Source: Sphingobium sp. (lineage in GTDB: Bacteria > Pseudomonadota > Alphaproteobacteria > Sphingomonadales > Sphingomonadaceae). From it: a stretch of DNA of 64,000 bases. Position 1 is the first letter of the stretch; every line of letters starts with the position of its first letter. Made by a program: the position numbers and the translations under genes. The stretch covers positions 1 through 64,000 of the forward strand of contig SPEL01000004.1 in assembly GCA_009360885.1 (NCBI GenBank), written 5' to 3'. Shown here piece after piece: positions 1 to 7,632 of the stretch. The notes under the pieces are model-generated. The model had not been told where the DNA came from, searched no databases, and saw only the letters and a list, made by a program, of their open reading frames with translations.

Positions 1-125
1 GCAGGTTCGGCTTTGACACCCAGTTCCTAATTCAGATCAGAGGCTTATGCCACTCCCGCCAACCTTCAGACCCCCGCCGGTGAATAAGCCGGGCTAGCTG
101 TTTGGTCCCGGGCGCCACAGGATTC

Positions 126-191
126 CAAAAAGAGCGAAGCCGACCGGCCGCTACGGCGCTACATATGAGAGCGCGCGGCCGGTCGGCTTCG
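126..191 (-). terminator. Strong intrinsic terminator of the traA operon
   Basis: A perfect 16-bp inverted repeat (135-150 with 176-191, arm CGAAGCCGACCGGCCG) surrounds a smaller inner stem (156-160 with 170-174). Read on the minus strand the stem is followed by CTCTTTTTGG. It lies 24 bases past the stop codon of the DUF6118-type gene and would end the traA transcript. Confidence 0.75.
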
Positions 192-214
192 TGGCCTCTC
201 CACACGCGATCCGC

Positions 215-973
215 TCAAGGGGATCGACGCCCTCCAGTCCTGATCGTGCATCGCACCGACTCCTTGGCTTTCTCCGCCGCCCTCTCGCACGCGGCGATGG
301 TGTCGCGGTTCGCCTGCCGCATGTCGGCGGCGTCCACGATGGCCTGCCAGCCTTCCGGGTTCCCGACGCGCATCAGGCGTATGCCCGCATCCCATAGCGT
401 CGGCTCGCCCATCGTGCGGCGCGCGACCCGTTCGGGCCAGTGCCAGCTATTGGGCGCAAGGCTGACCGCCCATCCCGGATAGAATAGCCATAGGAGCGAT
501 ATGGCGAGGATCGCGATGCCAACAGCATTGAGCATGTGCCACCGCTGATCCTCCTTCGCGCGGAGCGTGCCGACCGCCTTGCTTATCGCGGCGTTGCTCT
601 GCCGGTTAAGCTCCCGCATTTCCTTGATGGCGATCCTGTCGGCCTGGCGCGCCGCTTCCGCTGCCGCGTCGATCCGCTCGGCCATGTTCTCCGGGGTCAT
701 CCGTAATGCTTCGGACTGCGAAAGCGCCTTTATGTGCTTGGCGAACTCGGCCATGTTGGCGTTGATCTTGCCAAGCGTCGGGTTGTAGTCGGGAACCTCG
801 ATACTCTGCTTCTCGATGGCGATATGCTCAAGGGCGCGGGCGATCACCGCCAAGCGCCCATCAAACCGCGCGTCCATCGCCTCCACGCGCGCCGCCAGGC
901 GCGCGAACGCTTCCGCCGCCGTGGCGGTGGGCGGCTGGGGTTCCGGCCCGTTCAATAGGGAATGGTCGTCCAT
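215..973 (-). CDS. DUF6118-like membrane-anchored protein downstream of traA
   Basis: The product is 252 residues. It begins with a Pro/Ala-rich leader, then a long helical, probably coiled-coil part rich in Ala, Glu, Arg and Lys (about residues 20-135), one hydrophobic segment at about 147-167 (AVGIAILAISLLWLFY), and a C-terminal part with a WHWPERVARR motif. This architecture resembles the DUF6118 family, which I know as a frequent neighbour of traA relaxase genes in sphingomonad elements. It starts 17 bases after traA ends and is surely cotranscribed with it. Its function is not known; a membrane-associated helper of transfer is an inference from position only. No catalytic motif is visible. 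Confidence 0.75.
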   Translation of the reverse strand: MDDHSLLNGPEPQPPTATAAEAFARLAARVEAMDARFDGRLAVIARALEHIAIEKQSIEVPDYNPTLGKINANMAEFAKHIKALSQSEALRMTPENMAERIDAAAEAARQADRIAIKEMRELNRQSNAAISKAVGTLRAKEDQRWHMLNAVGIAILAISLLWLFYPGWAVSLAPNSWHWPERVARRTMGEPTLWDAGIRLMRVGNPEGWQAIVDAADMRQANRDTIAACERAAEKAKESVRCTIRTGGRRSP

Positions 974-990
974 GATCTATTCTCCTTGGT

Positions 991-3900
991 CTAGCGTTCC
1001 ATGCCGCGGCTGATGTCGCGGCCATGATCGAAGGGGATGGAAGCGGCGAGGGCGCGGCCGATGCTGCGGCCCATGTCCGCGCCGATCTCAAGGCCAAGCT
1101 CGCGGCTGCGTAGCCCCAGCACGGATTCAAGCTGGGCGTCGCGTTCAAGGCTTTTCGCCATGTCGGCCATGTGCTGCGCGGTGGTCTTGACACCCCGGAA
1201 ATTACCGTCGCGCACCAGCTCGGCGTGCTGCTCGCGCAACTGCTGCCAGCCCTCTACGAAGCGGTCGGCGCGCTGTAACGGGTCGATGCGGATTTCCGCC
1301 TCCGCCTGCATCGCGCGCACCGCTTCATGGCCGCGCCCTTCGGCCGCCTCGCGGATCAATTCCGGGCCGCCTCGGAACGCGCTGTTAAGGTCCGTGGTGC
1401 CTTCGGGCCGGATGGCATCCAATGCTTGCCCCGCCCGGTCCAGCGCCTCGCGCTGGTGAGGCATGGCGTCGATACCCTGCGCGCGGGTCTGCCGGATCGC
1501 GTCCAGTGCCTTGGCGTAACGCTCGACCGCGCCGCGCAAGCCGCTCGCCCGTAGCGGCTGCGGGTCATGCTCGCGCTGCTGCTGGCGGGCAGCATCGTGG
1601 CCGGATGGGGAAACGAAACGGCCAAGGTCAAGGCCATCGAACATGCCGCGCCGGGGTTCGGGCGCGATCGATGGCTCGCGCTGCTGACCGGGCAGCGAGA
1701 GGCGCAAGCCGTCGAAGATTCCGCGCGCCTTCTCCGCCCCGGCGCGGGCAATCTCCATGACTCGCTCGCCAAAGCTGATGCCGCGCCGCTCCGCAAACTG
1801 CTGCGCCGCGTCGCGGGCAGACTCGGCGCGCGCATAATCGCTCGCCATGTCCTTGGTGCGCTCGCGGGACAGGGTGCGGACAAGGCGGGCGTCGTCTTTG
1901 AAGTCGTCGCGCCCATAGTGAAGCGCCATGCCCTCCTTGTGGCGCGTCATGCCGACATAGGAGCCGTGCCGATCCATTCCCGGCGTGGCGAGCATGTGGG
2001 AGCGGTCCACGCTCATGCCCTGCGCCTTGTGGATCGTGGCCGCGTAGCCGTGATCGACATGGGCATAGTCCTTCATGTCGAACGCAACGGAACGCCCGTC
2101 ATCGGTGCGGACGGTCATACCCTGCTGGTTGACCTGTTCGACGGTGCCGAGCGTGCCGTTCTTCACCTCAAGGCCGCGCTCGTTGCGAAGGAACATGATG
2201 CGGTCGCCCGATGCGAAGGCCCGCGCCCCGCGCTCGGTCTTCACGCGAACATCGTCGCCAAGCTCTCCCGCCGCCCGCATCCGGTCGCGCGCCGCCTCGT
2301 TCAGTTCGCGCACCTCGTCGTTGGTATGGGTGAGGATGATGCGGGATTGATCGGGCGCGGCGATGCGTTCGCGGTCCCAGCGCTCGACAAGCTCGCTGCG
2401 CGCCTGCTCGCGTGTCTCGGCTGCGTGGACCATGCCATGATCGGCATAGGCTCGGATCGCCTCTCCGGTGCGCCCTGTGGCAAGTTGGCGGGTGGCGTCC
2501 TGCTGCCACTCGATATGCTGGCGGCGAACCTCCGTAATCTCGACGCCGCCGTGGCGTTCGTTGATCGCGCGGAACGCCGCGCCCGCCTCGATGGCCTGCA
2601 ACTGCTGCGGGTCGCCTACCAGCACCACTTTTGCGCCGGCGTCTGCGGCATGGGACAGAACGCGCTCCATCTGGCGCGTGCCGACCATGCCCGCCTCGTC
2701 GATCACCAGCACGTCGCGGGACGTGAGAAGGTCGCGGCCCTGCGCCCAGCCATGTTCCATGCTGGCGATGGTGCGCGACGCAATGCCGGAGCCGTTCTCA
2801 AGTCCTTCGGCGGCGATGCCCGACAGCGCCGCGCCGCGCACCTCATATCCGCTGCGCTCCCATGCCTCGCGCGCAACGCCCAGCATCGTGCTCTTGCCGG
2901 TTCCGGCGTAACCGACAACGACGCTCAACCCGCGTTCGCCCGTCACATGATCGAACGCCGCGCGCTGCTCGCCCGTCAGTTCCAAACCGCGCCCCTCCGC
3001 GCTGGTCAAAGCTGCTTCGCGCGCCTTCTCGTCCACGCGGTGCCGTTCGCGTTCCGCCATCAATTCGCTGGCACGCTGCAACCGTTGCTCGGTTTCGATC
3101 ATGTCGCGGCTGGTGAACCGATTATCGCCGCGCCCGTCCTTGCCGAGCGCGAGCAAATCGGGCGACGCGCGAACGGCGCTCATCGCCCGGTCATATTGCT
3201 CCTTGCCGTCGCTGTGCCGGTGGATGAACATCGCCATGTCGCGCGTCGTGAACGTCGCCTGATGATGCGTGATTGCGTCCAGAGCAACGCGCGGTTCGGC
3301 AATGATGCGTTCGCCGTTGCGCTGCGCGATGGCGCGGTGATCCTCGATCCGTTCGGATTCAAGCCCGCGCTCGCCCATCCGCGAAGCTGCGGGGCCGATC
3401 TTGTCCTGCGGCTCAAGGTCGATGCCCTGCGCCTCCAAGGATCGGTGATCTATGCGGGCGTCTATATCCAGTTCGGCAAGGCGGGCGTTGACGTGATCGG
3501 CCCACCGCTCGCGCCATTGCTCGACAAGCTCGGTGCGGTTCCAGTCGCGTTCCTTCTGGCCGAAACCATCGGGGCTAACCTCCCGCATGGTGAGCATGAC
3601 GTGAGCATGGGGCTTCGCCAGCCCGTCTGCGCCAACGTCCCAATGCACATTCAAATCCGCGATCATGCCACGATCGACAAACTCCTGACCGACGAAGTCG
3701 CGGGCAAGCTCGATGCCCTGCGCCTGCGTCATCTCGCGCGGAATGGAAAACTCGACCTCGCGGGCAAGCTGCGCGTCCTTGCGCTTCTCGGTCGCCTCGA
3801 CCTCGTTCCAGAGCTTTTTCCGATCCGCAAAGCGTTCGGGCGCACCTTCGGGCAGGAGGATTTCCGAATGGACGACACCCGACTTGTTGGTGAAGTCATG

Positions 3901-4017
3901 ATCGCGATCCAGCCGCTCGTCGTGCAGCCGCGAGGCGGAACGATAGGCCGCCGCCGCGACGGCGCTGCGCCCTTGCGCGCGGCTGATGACCTGAACGGAG
4001 AAATGGTAGATCGCCAT
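991..4017 (-). CDS. traA: Ti-type conjugative relaxase-helicase TraA
   Basis: This 1008-residue protein would nick the transfer origin and unwind the transferred strand. The N-terminal MobA/MobL relaxase domain starts MAIYHFSVQ, has a candidate catalytic Tyr25, and has metal-binding His125, His137 and His139 (PHAHVML). A RecD-like superfamily 1 helicase follows, with Walker A GYAGTGKS at about 369-376 and the Walker B motif VLVIDEAGM further on. The ATG at 4017 is preferred because the family begins at MAIYHFSVQ; a longer frame reaches 4113 but adds a leader the family lacks and would overlap the candidate oriT. It is divergent from traC/traD, as in Agrobacterium Ti plasmids. Length is close to that of Ti TraA (about 1100), and no frameshift is seen. 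Confidence 0.95.
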   Translation of the reverse strand: MAIYHFSVQVISRAQGRSAVAAAAYRSASRLHDERLDRDHDFTNKSGVVHSEILLPEGAPERFADRKKLWNEVEATEKRKDAQLAREVEFSIPREMTQAQGIELARDFVGQEFVDRGMIADLNVHWDVGADGLAKPHAHVMLTMREVSPDGFGQKERDWNRTELVEQWRERWADHVNARLAELDIDARIDHRSLEAQGIDLEPQDKIGPAASRMGERGLESERIEDHRAIAQRNGERIIAEPRVALDAITHHQATFTTRDMAMFIHRHSDGKEQYDRAMSAVRASPDLLALGKDGRGDNRFTSRDMIETEQRLQRASELMAERERHRVDEKAREAALTSAEGRGLELTGEQRAAFDHVTGERGLSVVVGYAGTGKSTMLGVAREAWERSGYEVRGAALSGIAAEGLENGSGIASRTIASMEHGWAQGRDLLTSRDVLVIDEAGMVGTRQMERVLSHAADAGAKVVLVGDPQQLQAIEAGAAFRAINERHGGVEITEVRRQHIEWQQDATRQLATGRTGEAIRAYADHGMVHAAETREQARSELVERWDRERIAAPDQSRIILTHTNDEVRELNEAARDRMRAAGELGDDVRVKTERGARAFASGDRIMFLRNERGLEVKNGTLGTVEQVNQQGMTVRTDDGRSVAFDMKDYAHVDHGYAATIHKAQGMSVDRSHMLATPGMDRHGSYVGMTRHKEGMALHYGRDDFKDDARLVRTLSRERTKDMASDYARAESARDAAQQFAERRGISFGERVMEIARAGAEKARGIFDGLRLSLPGQQREPSIAPEPRRGMFDGLDLGRFVSPSGHDAARQQQREHDPQPLRASGLRGAVERYAKALDAIRQTRAQGIDAMPHQREALDRAGQALDAIRPEGTTDLNSAFRGGPELIREAAEGRGHEAVRAMQAEAEIRIDPLQRADRFVEGWQQLREQHAELVRDGNFRGVKTTAQHMADMAKSLERDAQLESVLGLRSRELGLEIGADMGRSIGRALAASIPFDHGRDISRGMER

Positions 4018-4047
4018 GATGGCGACACCATCTACACCTTCAAGCGC

Positions 4048-4077
4048 ACGTCGGAACGACGTATAAGCGCGCCCTCC
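4048..4077. other. Candidate origin of transfer (oriT), MobQ type
   Basis: A small perfect inverted repeat, ACGTCG-GAA-CGACGT (4048-4062), is followed after one base by TAAGCGCGCCCTCC (4064-4077). From memory, the RSF1010/R1162 nick region reads TAAGTGCGCCCTCC next to an inverted repeat, which would be 13 of 14 identical. By that analogy the nick would fall between 4071 and 4072. The site is 31 bases outside the traA start, in the traA-traC divergent gap, the same place as oriT in Ti plasmids. The assignment is an inference from motif and position. Confidence 0.65.
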
Positions 4078-4191
4078 TCGAATAAAATCCGAGCAGGGAC
4101 TAGGCGGTGTCATTACGTCCCGGCGACTCTACTGCGTCACCGCCTGCCTTCTTCTATCATGGATGCATCGTCACACAATGGAGACTTTGCG

Positions 4192-4497
4192 ATGCGGAAA
4201 CCGCGCGACTACGATTCGGAATTGAAAGCCCTTGCCGACAAGGCGAAGGCGATCAAGGAACGGCGGGTGCGGCAGCTTGGCGAGCTGGTGACGGCAACCG
4301 GGGCCGATGCGCTCGACGCCGATGTGCTGGCCGGTGCGCTGCTCGATGCGCTCGCGATGAAAGACGCAGCGACAAGGGAGGGCTGGCGCAAGGCGGGCGC
4401 GGCGTTCTTTCGCGGCAAGGAACGCAAGCCTGTGCCGCGATCTGAACGCCAGCCGGAAGGCGCTCTACCGCTCGAAGGCGGCGCGGCATCGCATTGA
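4192..4497 (+). CDS. TraC-like conjugal transfer accessory protein
   Basis: The product is 101 residues beginning MRKPRDYDSELKALADKAKA. It has a basic helical N-terminal half (residues 1-35), a middle segment QLGELVTATGADALDADVL that matches the small TraC/TraD accessory proteins of Ti-like transfer systems, and a basic tail. Such proteins are encoded divergently from traA and assist relaxosome assembly in related systems; here that is inferred. The ATG at 4192 has GGAG about eight bases upstream. A very long open frame runs into this gene from the left, but that is antisense to traA and not coding. Sphingomonad annotations often call this protein TraD instead, so the exact letter is uncertain. 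Confidence 0.8.
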   Translation: MRKPRDYDSELKALADKAKAIKERRVRQLGELVTATGADALDADVLAGALLDALAMKDAATREGWRKAGAAFFRGKERKPVPRSERQPEGALPLEGGAASH

Positions 4498-4531
4498 GGC
4501 GAGCAAGGCCCGAACGGACACAAGGGAATGG

Positions 4532-4786
4532 GTGATGAAACGGCGGGAGAGAACGCGCCATCTGATTGAGTTGGGCGGGCTGGTCATCAAGGCCGGGCTA
4601 GTCGATCTGACCGACGACGACCGCGCCACCCTATACGGTGCGTTTCTCACGGTCGCGGACAAGTTGCGCGGCGAGGAAGGCGCCAACGCGCTTGCCCTAT
4701 GGCAGCGCAAGGGCAAGCGCGCATTTGAAGCGGAAGCGGAAGCGGAAACCAAGACCGGGACGGGAAGCGCGCCGGGTCAGGCGTGA
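4532..4786 (+). CDS. traD: TraD-like conjugal transfer protein
   Basis: The visible product is 84 residues with the core RTRHLIELGGLVIKAGLVDL, which is typical of the small TraD family (PF06412 type) of Ti-like conjugation systems. The start is uncertain: GTG at 4532 or ATG at 4535 are the conventional choices, but the same frame stays open upstream and encodes a basic stretch (RHRIEASKARTDTREW) that belongs well with the domain, so translation may begin earlier at a non-ATG codon overlapping the preceding gene. The C-terminus is an acidic EAEAEAETK run. In Ti plasmids traG follows here; in this element the next gene is the antitoxin on the other strand instead. Confidence 0.75.
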   Translation: MMKRRERTRHLIELGGLVIKAGLVDLTDDDRATLYGAFLTVADKLRGEEGANALALWQRKGKRAFEAEAEAETKTGTGSAPGQA

Positions 4787-5103
4787 AGATCGCCAACGCC
4801 TGTCAGATGCAGCACGCCCTTGCCCGGCAACTCGACGCGAAGTTCCAGCTTGCCGCCCGCTGCCTCCACGAACCGGCGCAGCGTCGAAAGGTAAAGGTCG
4901 GTCTGCCGCTCGATCTTGTGAACGGAAGGCTGCTTCACGCCCAAGGTTTCTGCAATCTGCTCTTGGCTGCGCTCGGCAAGCTGGCGCAACGCTTTCAGTC
5001 CCTCGACCTCCGCAACCAATTCCTGCGCGCGCGCCTCGATGCGGCGGCGGCGCTCTTCGGGCAGGGCGGCCATGATTTCACTGCGGGAACGTCCCATCGT
5101 CAT
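4777..5103 (-). CDS. XRE-family antitoxin of a HigBA-like pair
   Basis: The 108-residue protein has an N-terminal helical part (residues 1-45) and a helix-turn-helix with LAERSQEQIAETLGVKQPSV at about 42-62, followed by the KIERQTDLYLSTLRRFVEAAGG segment typical of XRE/HigA-type antitoxins. It would bind and neutralise the toxin encoded just upstream and repress their shared promoter. The start codon overlaps the toxin stop by four bases (ATGA), so translation is coupled. Toxin first, antitoxin second is the HigBA order. It overlaps the end of traD by 10 bases tail to tail. Confidence 0.88.
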   Translation of the reverse strand: MTMGRSRSEIMAALPEERRRRIEARAQELVAEVEGLKALRQLAERSQEQIAETLGVKQPSVHKIERQTDLYLSTLRRFVEAAGGKLELRVELPGKGVLHLTGVGDLHA

Positions 5104-5462
5104 TTCTCCTTCGCGGCCAGCGCCGCCAGATGCTCGTCAAACCGCTTGTCGGCCATGGCGATCAACGTCTTGTAAAACCGCTTCTGCGCCACACCTGCCT
5201 TGTCGCCCGCAACCAGCAGGATCGCTTGCCGCTCCGGGTCGAACGCGAAGGCCACCCGCCAAACGCCGCCATCGGCATTGAAGCGCAATTCCTTCATGTT
5301 CGCGTGCCGTGATCCGCCAAGCGTATCGGCATGGGGGCGACCGAGCCGGGGGCCATAAAGTTCCAATAGGCCGGTTGCCGCCAATAGCTCGTCCTGCACC
5401 GCATCGGGCATCGCGTCATATTCGGCATCAAAGGCATCATGGTTGCGAACCGTCCACGGCAT
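5100..5462 (-). CDS. RelE/HigB-superfamily toxin
   Basis: The 120-residue product has the compact alpha/beta plan of RelE/ParE/HigB toxins: an early DAFDAEYDAMPDAVQDELLAA helical segment, LYGPRLGRPHADTLGGSRHANMKELRF (about 36-62) with the typical L-K-E-L-R strand, then a VWRVAFAFDPERQAILLVAGDK hairpin with a conserved WR, and a basic C-terminal helix. Such toxins usually cleave mRNA on the ribosome, which is assumed here. It heads a two-gene operon with the antitoxin. In an integrated element the pair probably resists loss of the element. Confidence 0.88.
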   Translation of the reverse strand: MPWTVRNHDAFDAEYDAMPDAVQDELLAATGLLELYGPRLGRPHADTLGGSRHANMKELRFNADGGVWRVAFAFDPERQAILLVAGDKAGVAQKRFYKTLIAMADKRFDEHLAALAAKEK

Positions 5463-5463
5463 A

Positions 5464-5513
5464 GGGCTATATATCCTCTGGGCTATAATTTGTCCATAGC
5501 CTTGAAGCTATGG
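5464..5513 (-). promoter_or_regulatory. Probable operator region of the toxin-antitoxin operon
   Basis: Directly upstream of the toxin start there are two direct copies of GGGCTATA (5464-5471 and 5480-5487, 16 bp apart) and a perfect 7-bp inverted repeat CCATAGC-N6-GCTATGG (5494-5513). Autoregulated toxin-antitoxin operons normally carry such palindromes next to the promoter. The role is inferred. Confidence 0.45.
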
Positions 5514-6019
5514 TCGCAGGGGGGCGGCAATCTTCATCCGAATTGCCCACCTGCGGGCAGAAACGGACAAAATCAGCACCTTTAGAACTAAGTTGGCACC
5601 TGTCGGCAGTGTAGTGCCTCCCCCTCTTGCGTTGCGGAATGAACTGATACAGCATGGGTTCGTGGCAATGGCGGGCCACCTTGAAGAAAGGCTCCGCCAT
5701 GTCGTGCGAATCGGAATCACGCCAAGTTCATCGGGTCGCACTGCTTTCCAGAACGTCGCATGATCGCGTGGCATATTTGTCACGGTTGGCAAAGAAACGT
5801 CAAAGTATAGGCCGCCGATTTCCGCCTATCATCGCCGTCCACCGTCATACGCCACCGTTTGCCGTAGTTCGCCACCGTTTCCCGCCGTTACCTACACTTA
5901 GACCGCCGTAGTCCGCATCTTCGCCATATCTTGGCCGGGGCGCTCTTGCGCTGCGAATCCGGGCCGCCAATTCTATTCGTAGGGGGATTGTCTCAACGGC
6001 GAAGTCGAAAGTTACCCAG
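5514..6019. other. Non-coding gap with iteron-like 20-bp repeats
   Basis: No convincing gene is visible here; the open frames on the minus strand (for example 5467-5700) show no recognisable family. The notable content is a short array near 5829-5889 in which CGCCACCGTTT occurs at 5850-5860 and 5870-5880, exactly 20 bp apart, with a weaker third unit (cgccgtccaccgtcat) just upstream. The array lies about 130 bases before the AlpA-type gene and may bind a regulator or replication-type protein of the element. Confidence 0.4.
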
Positions 6020-6223
6020 ATGTCCAACAAGGAAAAGATTATCCGTCTCAAGACCGTGCTGACCCGCACGGGGCTTTCCCGCTCCACCCTGTATCGCAAG
6101 ATCGCGGAAGGCAGCTTCCCCCGACAAATCACAATCAGCGTCCACGGCACCGGCTGGCATGAGTCCGCCGTGGATCGCTGGATCGCCAACCCCGCCGCCT
6201 ACCGCGAGGATCGCGCCGAGTGA
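6020..6223 (+). CDS. AlpA-family DNA-binding regulator
   Basis: This 67-residue protein is an AlpA/Cox-type winged-helix regulator: the helix-turn-helix reads VLTRTGLSRSTLYRKIAEGS (residues 13-32), then FPRQITIS and the WHESAVDRWI segment that closes the family fold. Relatives of this type turn on excision of P4-like elements by acting on the integrase region. Here it lies tail to tail with the integrase, separated by 12 bases that are part of a hairpin, which supports a role in controlling integration or excision. No strong Shine-Dalgarno is seen before the ATG. Confidence 0.9.
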   Translation: MSNKEKIIRLKTVLTRTGLSRSTLYRKIAEGSFPRQITISVHGTGWHESAVDRWIANPAAYREDRAE

Positions 6224-6226
6224 CGC

Positions 6227-6250
6227 AAGGCCGGGCTATTGCCCGGCCTT
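6227..6250. terminator. Bidirectional hairpin between alpA-like gene and integrase
   Basis: A perfect 10-bp stem, AAGGCCGGGC-TATT-GCCCGGCCTT, spans the gap and the last codons of the integrase. There is no clear T-run on either side, so it may act as a weak terminator or as an RNA stabiliser for both converging transcripts. Confidence 0.45.
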
Positions 6251-7468
6251 GGCCTTGCGAAACGTCCCCTTGATGACTTTCGCGCCGTCGCGGAGGAAAT
6301 CGAGATGGTCGGACCAGTGCTGCATCATGCGAACGCGCTCATCCCAATATTCGCCGCGCGTATAGGCACGGCGCACCGCGTTGTTGTCGCAATGGGCAAG
6401 CTGCCGCTCGATCGCGTCGGGATGCCATAGGCCCATTTCGTTGAGCAACGTCGCGGCCATCGCCCGGAACCCGTGGCCGGTCATTTCGTCCTGGGCGAAC
6501 CCCAAGCGCCGCAATGCCGCATTGATGGTGTTTTCCGACATGGGCCGGTCAACCGAACGCAGGGACGGGAAAAGGTAGCTGCTATAGTCCGCGTCATGCT
6601 CGATGGTTTCGAGAATGGCGAGTGCCTGCCGGGACAGGGGGATGCTGTGAACGCGCCGCATCTTGGTTTTGTGCGGTGGGATCGTCCACACGGCCTTGCC
6701 GAAATCGAAGTCGGCCCATTCGGCAAAGCGAAGTTCACCGGGACGCACGAACACATGGGGTAGGAGGCGAAGCGCCGCCTTGGTGCTGGGGTGCCCCTCG
6801 AACGCCTCGATGGCCCGCAGCAGGCCGCCCGCTGCATCGGCGTTCGTGATCGCGGCGCGGTGGACGGGCTGGGGCGCAATCAGTGCGCCGCGAAGGTCTG
6901 CCGCCACATCGCGCTCGGCCCGCGCCGTGGCGATGGCGTAGCGGAATATCTGGCTGGCAGTGCTGCGAAGCCGCTTGGCTGTCTCATAGCGGCCCTTACT
7001 CTCCATCTTGCGGAGCATGACAAGAAGCTCCTGCGCGGTGATGGAAGCGATAGGCCGCTTGCCGATGGACTCGTTGATGAAGTCCAGCAGCCAGCGCAGT
7101 TTCTTCATGGTGACGGCGGAGCGGCCTTCGCACTCGACCTTGACCAGCCATTCGTCGGCAACCGCCTTGAAGCTGTTGGACGCCGCGACGGCGGCAGCGA
7201 TGCGCTCAAGCCTGATCTGCTCGGCCGGATCGCAGCCGCGCGCCAGAACCTTCCGCGCCGCGTCACGCTGCTCGCGGGCGTCCGCAAGGCCGGTGTCGGG
7301 ATAGACGCCAAAGGCCAGCGTCTTTTGCTTGCCGTGGTGGCGGTAGTTCATGCGCCAGTAGCGGCCACCGTTGGGCGTGACATAGAGAAACAGCCCGTCG
7401 CCATCGGTGAGTTTATAGGGCTTTGCGCGGCCCTTGGCCTTGTTAATTGCAACAGCGGTAAGCGCCAT
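6236..7468 (-). CDS. int: P4-type tyrosine integrase
   Basis: The 410-residue recombinase inserts the element into, and with a helper excises it from, the neighbouring tRNA-Glu gene. The N-terminal arm-binding domain (residues 1-90, DUF4102 type) contains KLTDGDGLFLYVTPNG and KTLAFGVYPDTGLADAR. A core-binding domain follows (about 100-190). The catalytic domain shows Arg242 (VRPGELR), Lys267/269 (HKTKMRRVHSIPL), His332 and Arg335 (GHGFRA), His359 and the nucleophile candidate Tyr369 (RRAYTRGEYWDERVRMMQHW region). All active-site residues are present, so it appears functional. Its start has AAAGGAG upstream. It points away from the tRNA, with about 165 bp of non-coding attachment region between them. 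Confidence 0.96.
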   Translation of the reverse strand: MALTAVAINKAKGRAKPYKLTDGDGLFLYVTPNGGRYWRMNYRHHGKQKTLAFGVYPDTGLADAREQRDAARKVLARGCDPAEQIRLERIAAAVAASNSFKAVADEWLVKVECEGRSAVTMKKLRWLLDFINESIGKRPIASITAQELLVMLRKMESKGRYETAKRLRSTASQIFRYAIATARAERDVAADLRGALIAPQPVHRAAITNADAAGGLLRAIEAFEGHPSTKAALRLLPHVFVRPGELRFAEWADFDFGKAVWTIPPHKTKMRRVHSIPLSRQALAILETIEHDADYSSYLFPSLRSVDRPMSENTINAALRRLGFAQDEMTGHGFRAMAATLLNEMGLWHPDAIERQLAHCDNNAVRRAYTRGEYWDERVRMMQHWSDHLDFLRDGAKVIKGTFRKAKAGQ

Positions 7469-7632
7469 GATGGTATCTCCTTTTGGGGGAGGGGCGCGCT
7501 ACCATCAGATATACCATCAAAACGCTGGTATCCGGTGGCACGAAGCCGCTCCGTATGGGATACCTATACCACCGAAAACCCGCAGAAATCAGCCACTTAT
7601 GGCATCTTCTGGAACCCTCTGGGAGAGGATTT
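7469..7632. other. Candidate attachment-site arm region
   Basis: The non-coding gap between the integrase start and the tRNA carries several short copies of ATACC or its complement GGTAT (7472-7476, 7511-7515, 7527-7531, 7560-7564, 7566-7570), two of them in the longer form ATACCATC. Such clusters are what arm-type integrase sites look like, but the spacing is irregular and the assignment is inferred. Confidence 0.35.

Larger units (their letters stand above)
1..7632. mobile_element. Right part of an integrated mobilizable element at tRNA-Glu
   Basis: This stretch carries a relaxase (traA), traC- and traD-like genes, a toxin-antitoxin pair, an AlpA-type regulator and a tyrosine integrase, and it ends against a tRNA-Glu gene whose 3' end points into it. 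Integrase beside the 3' end of a tRNA is the usual arrangement for islands that recombine into tRNA genes. The codon use looks more GC-rich than the core genes that follow. No traG coupling protein or mating-pair genes are seen, so the visible part would need a helper for transfer. The left boundary and the second attachment repeat lie outside the window, so total size is unknown. Confidence 0.8.

Noticed and set aside
1567-4191. A nearly 900-codon open frame on the plus strand opposite traA
   Set aside because: It is antisense to a clear relaxase-helicase and open only because of strong third-position GC bias; its amino acid composition has no family features. Only its last part (from 4192) is a gene.
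5467-5792. Two overlapping minus-strand open frames upstream of the toxin
   Set aside because: They contain no recognisable motif, overlap the putative operator and have no clear ribosome-binding site. A remnant of an insertion sequence was considered but no transposase motif is seen.
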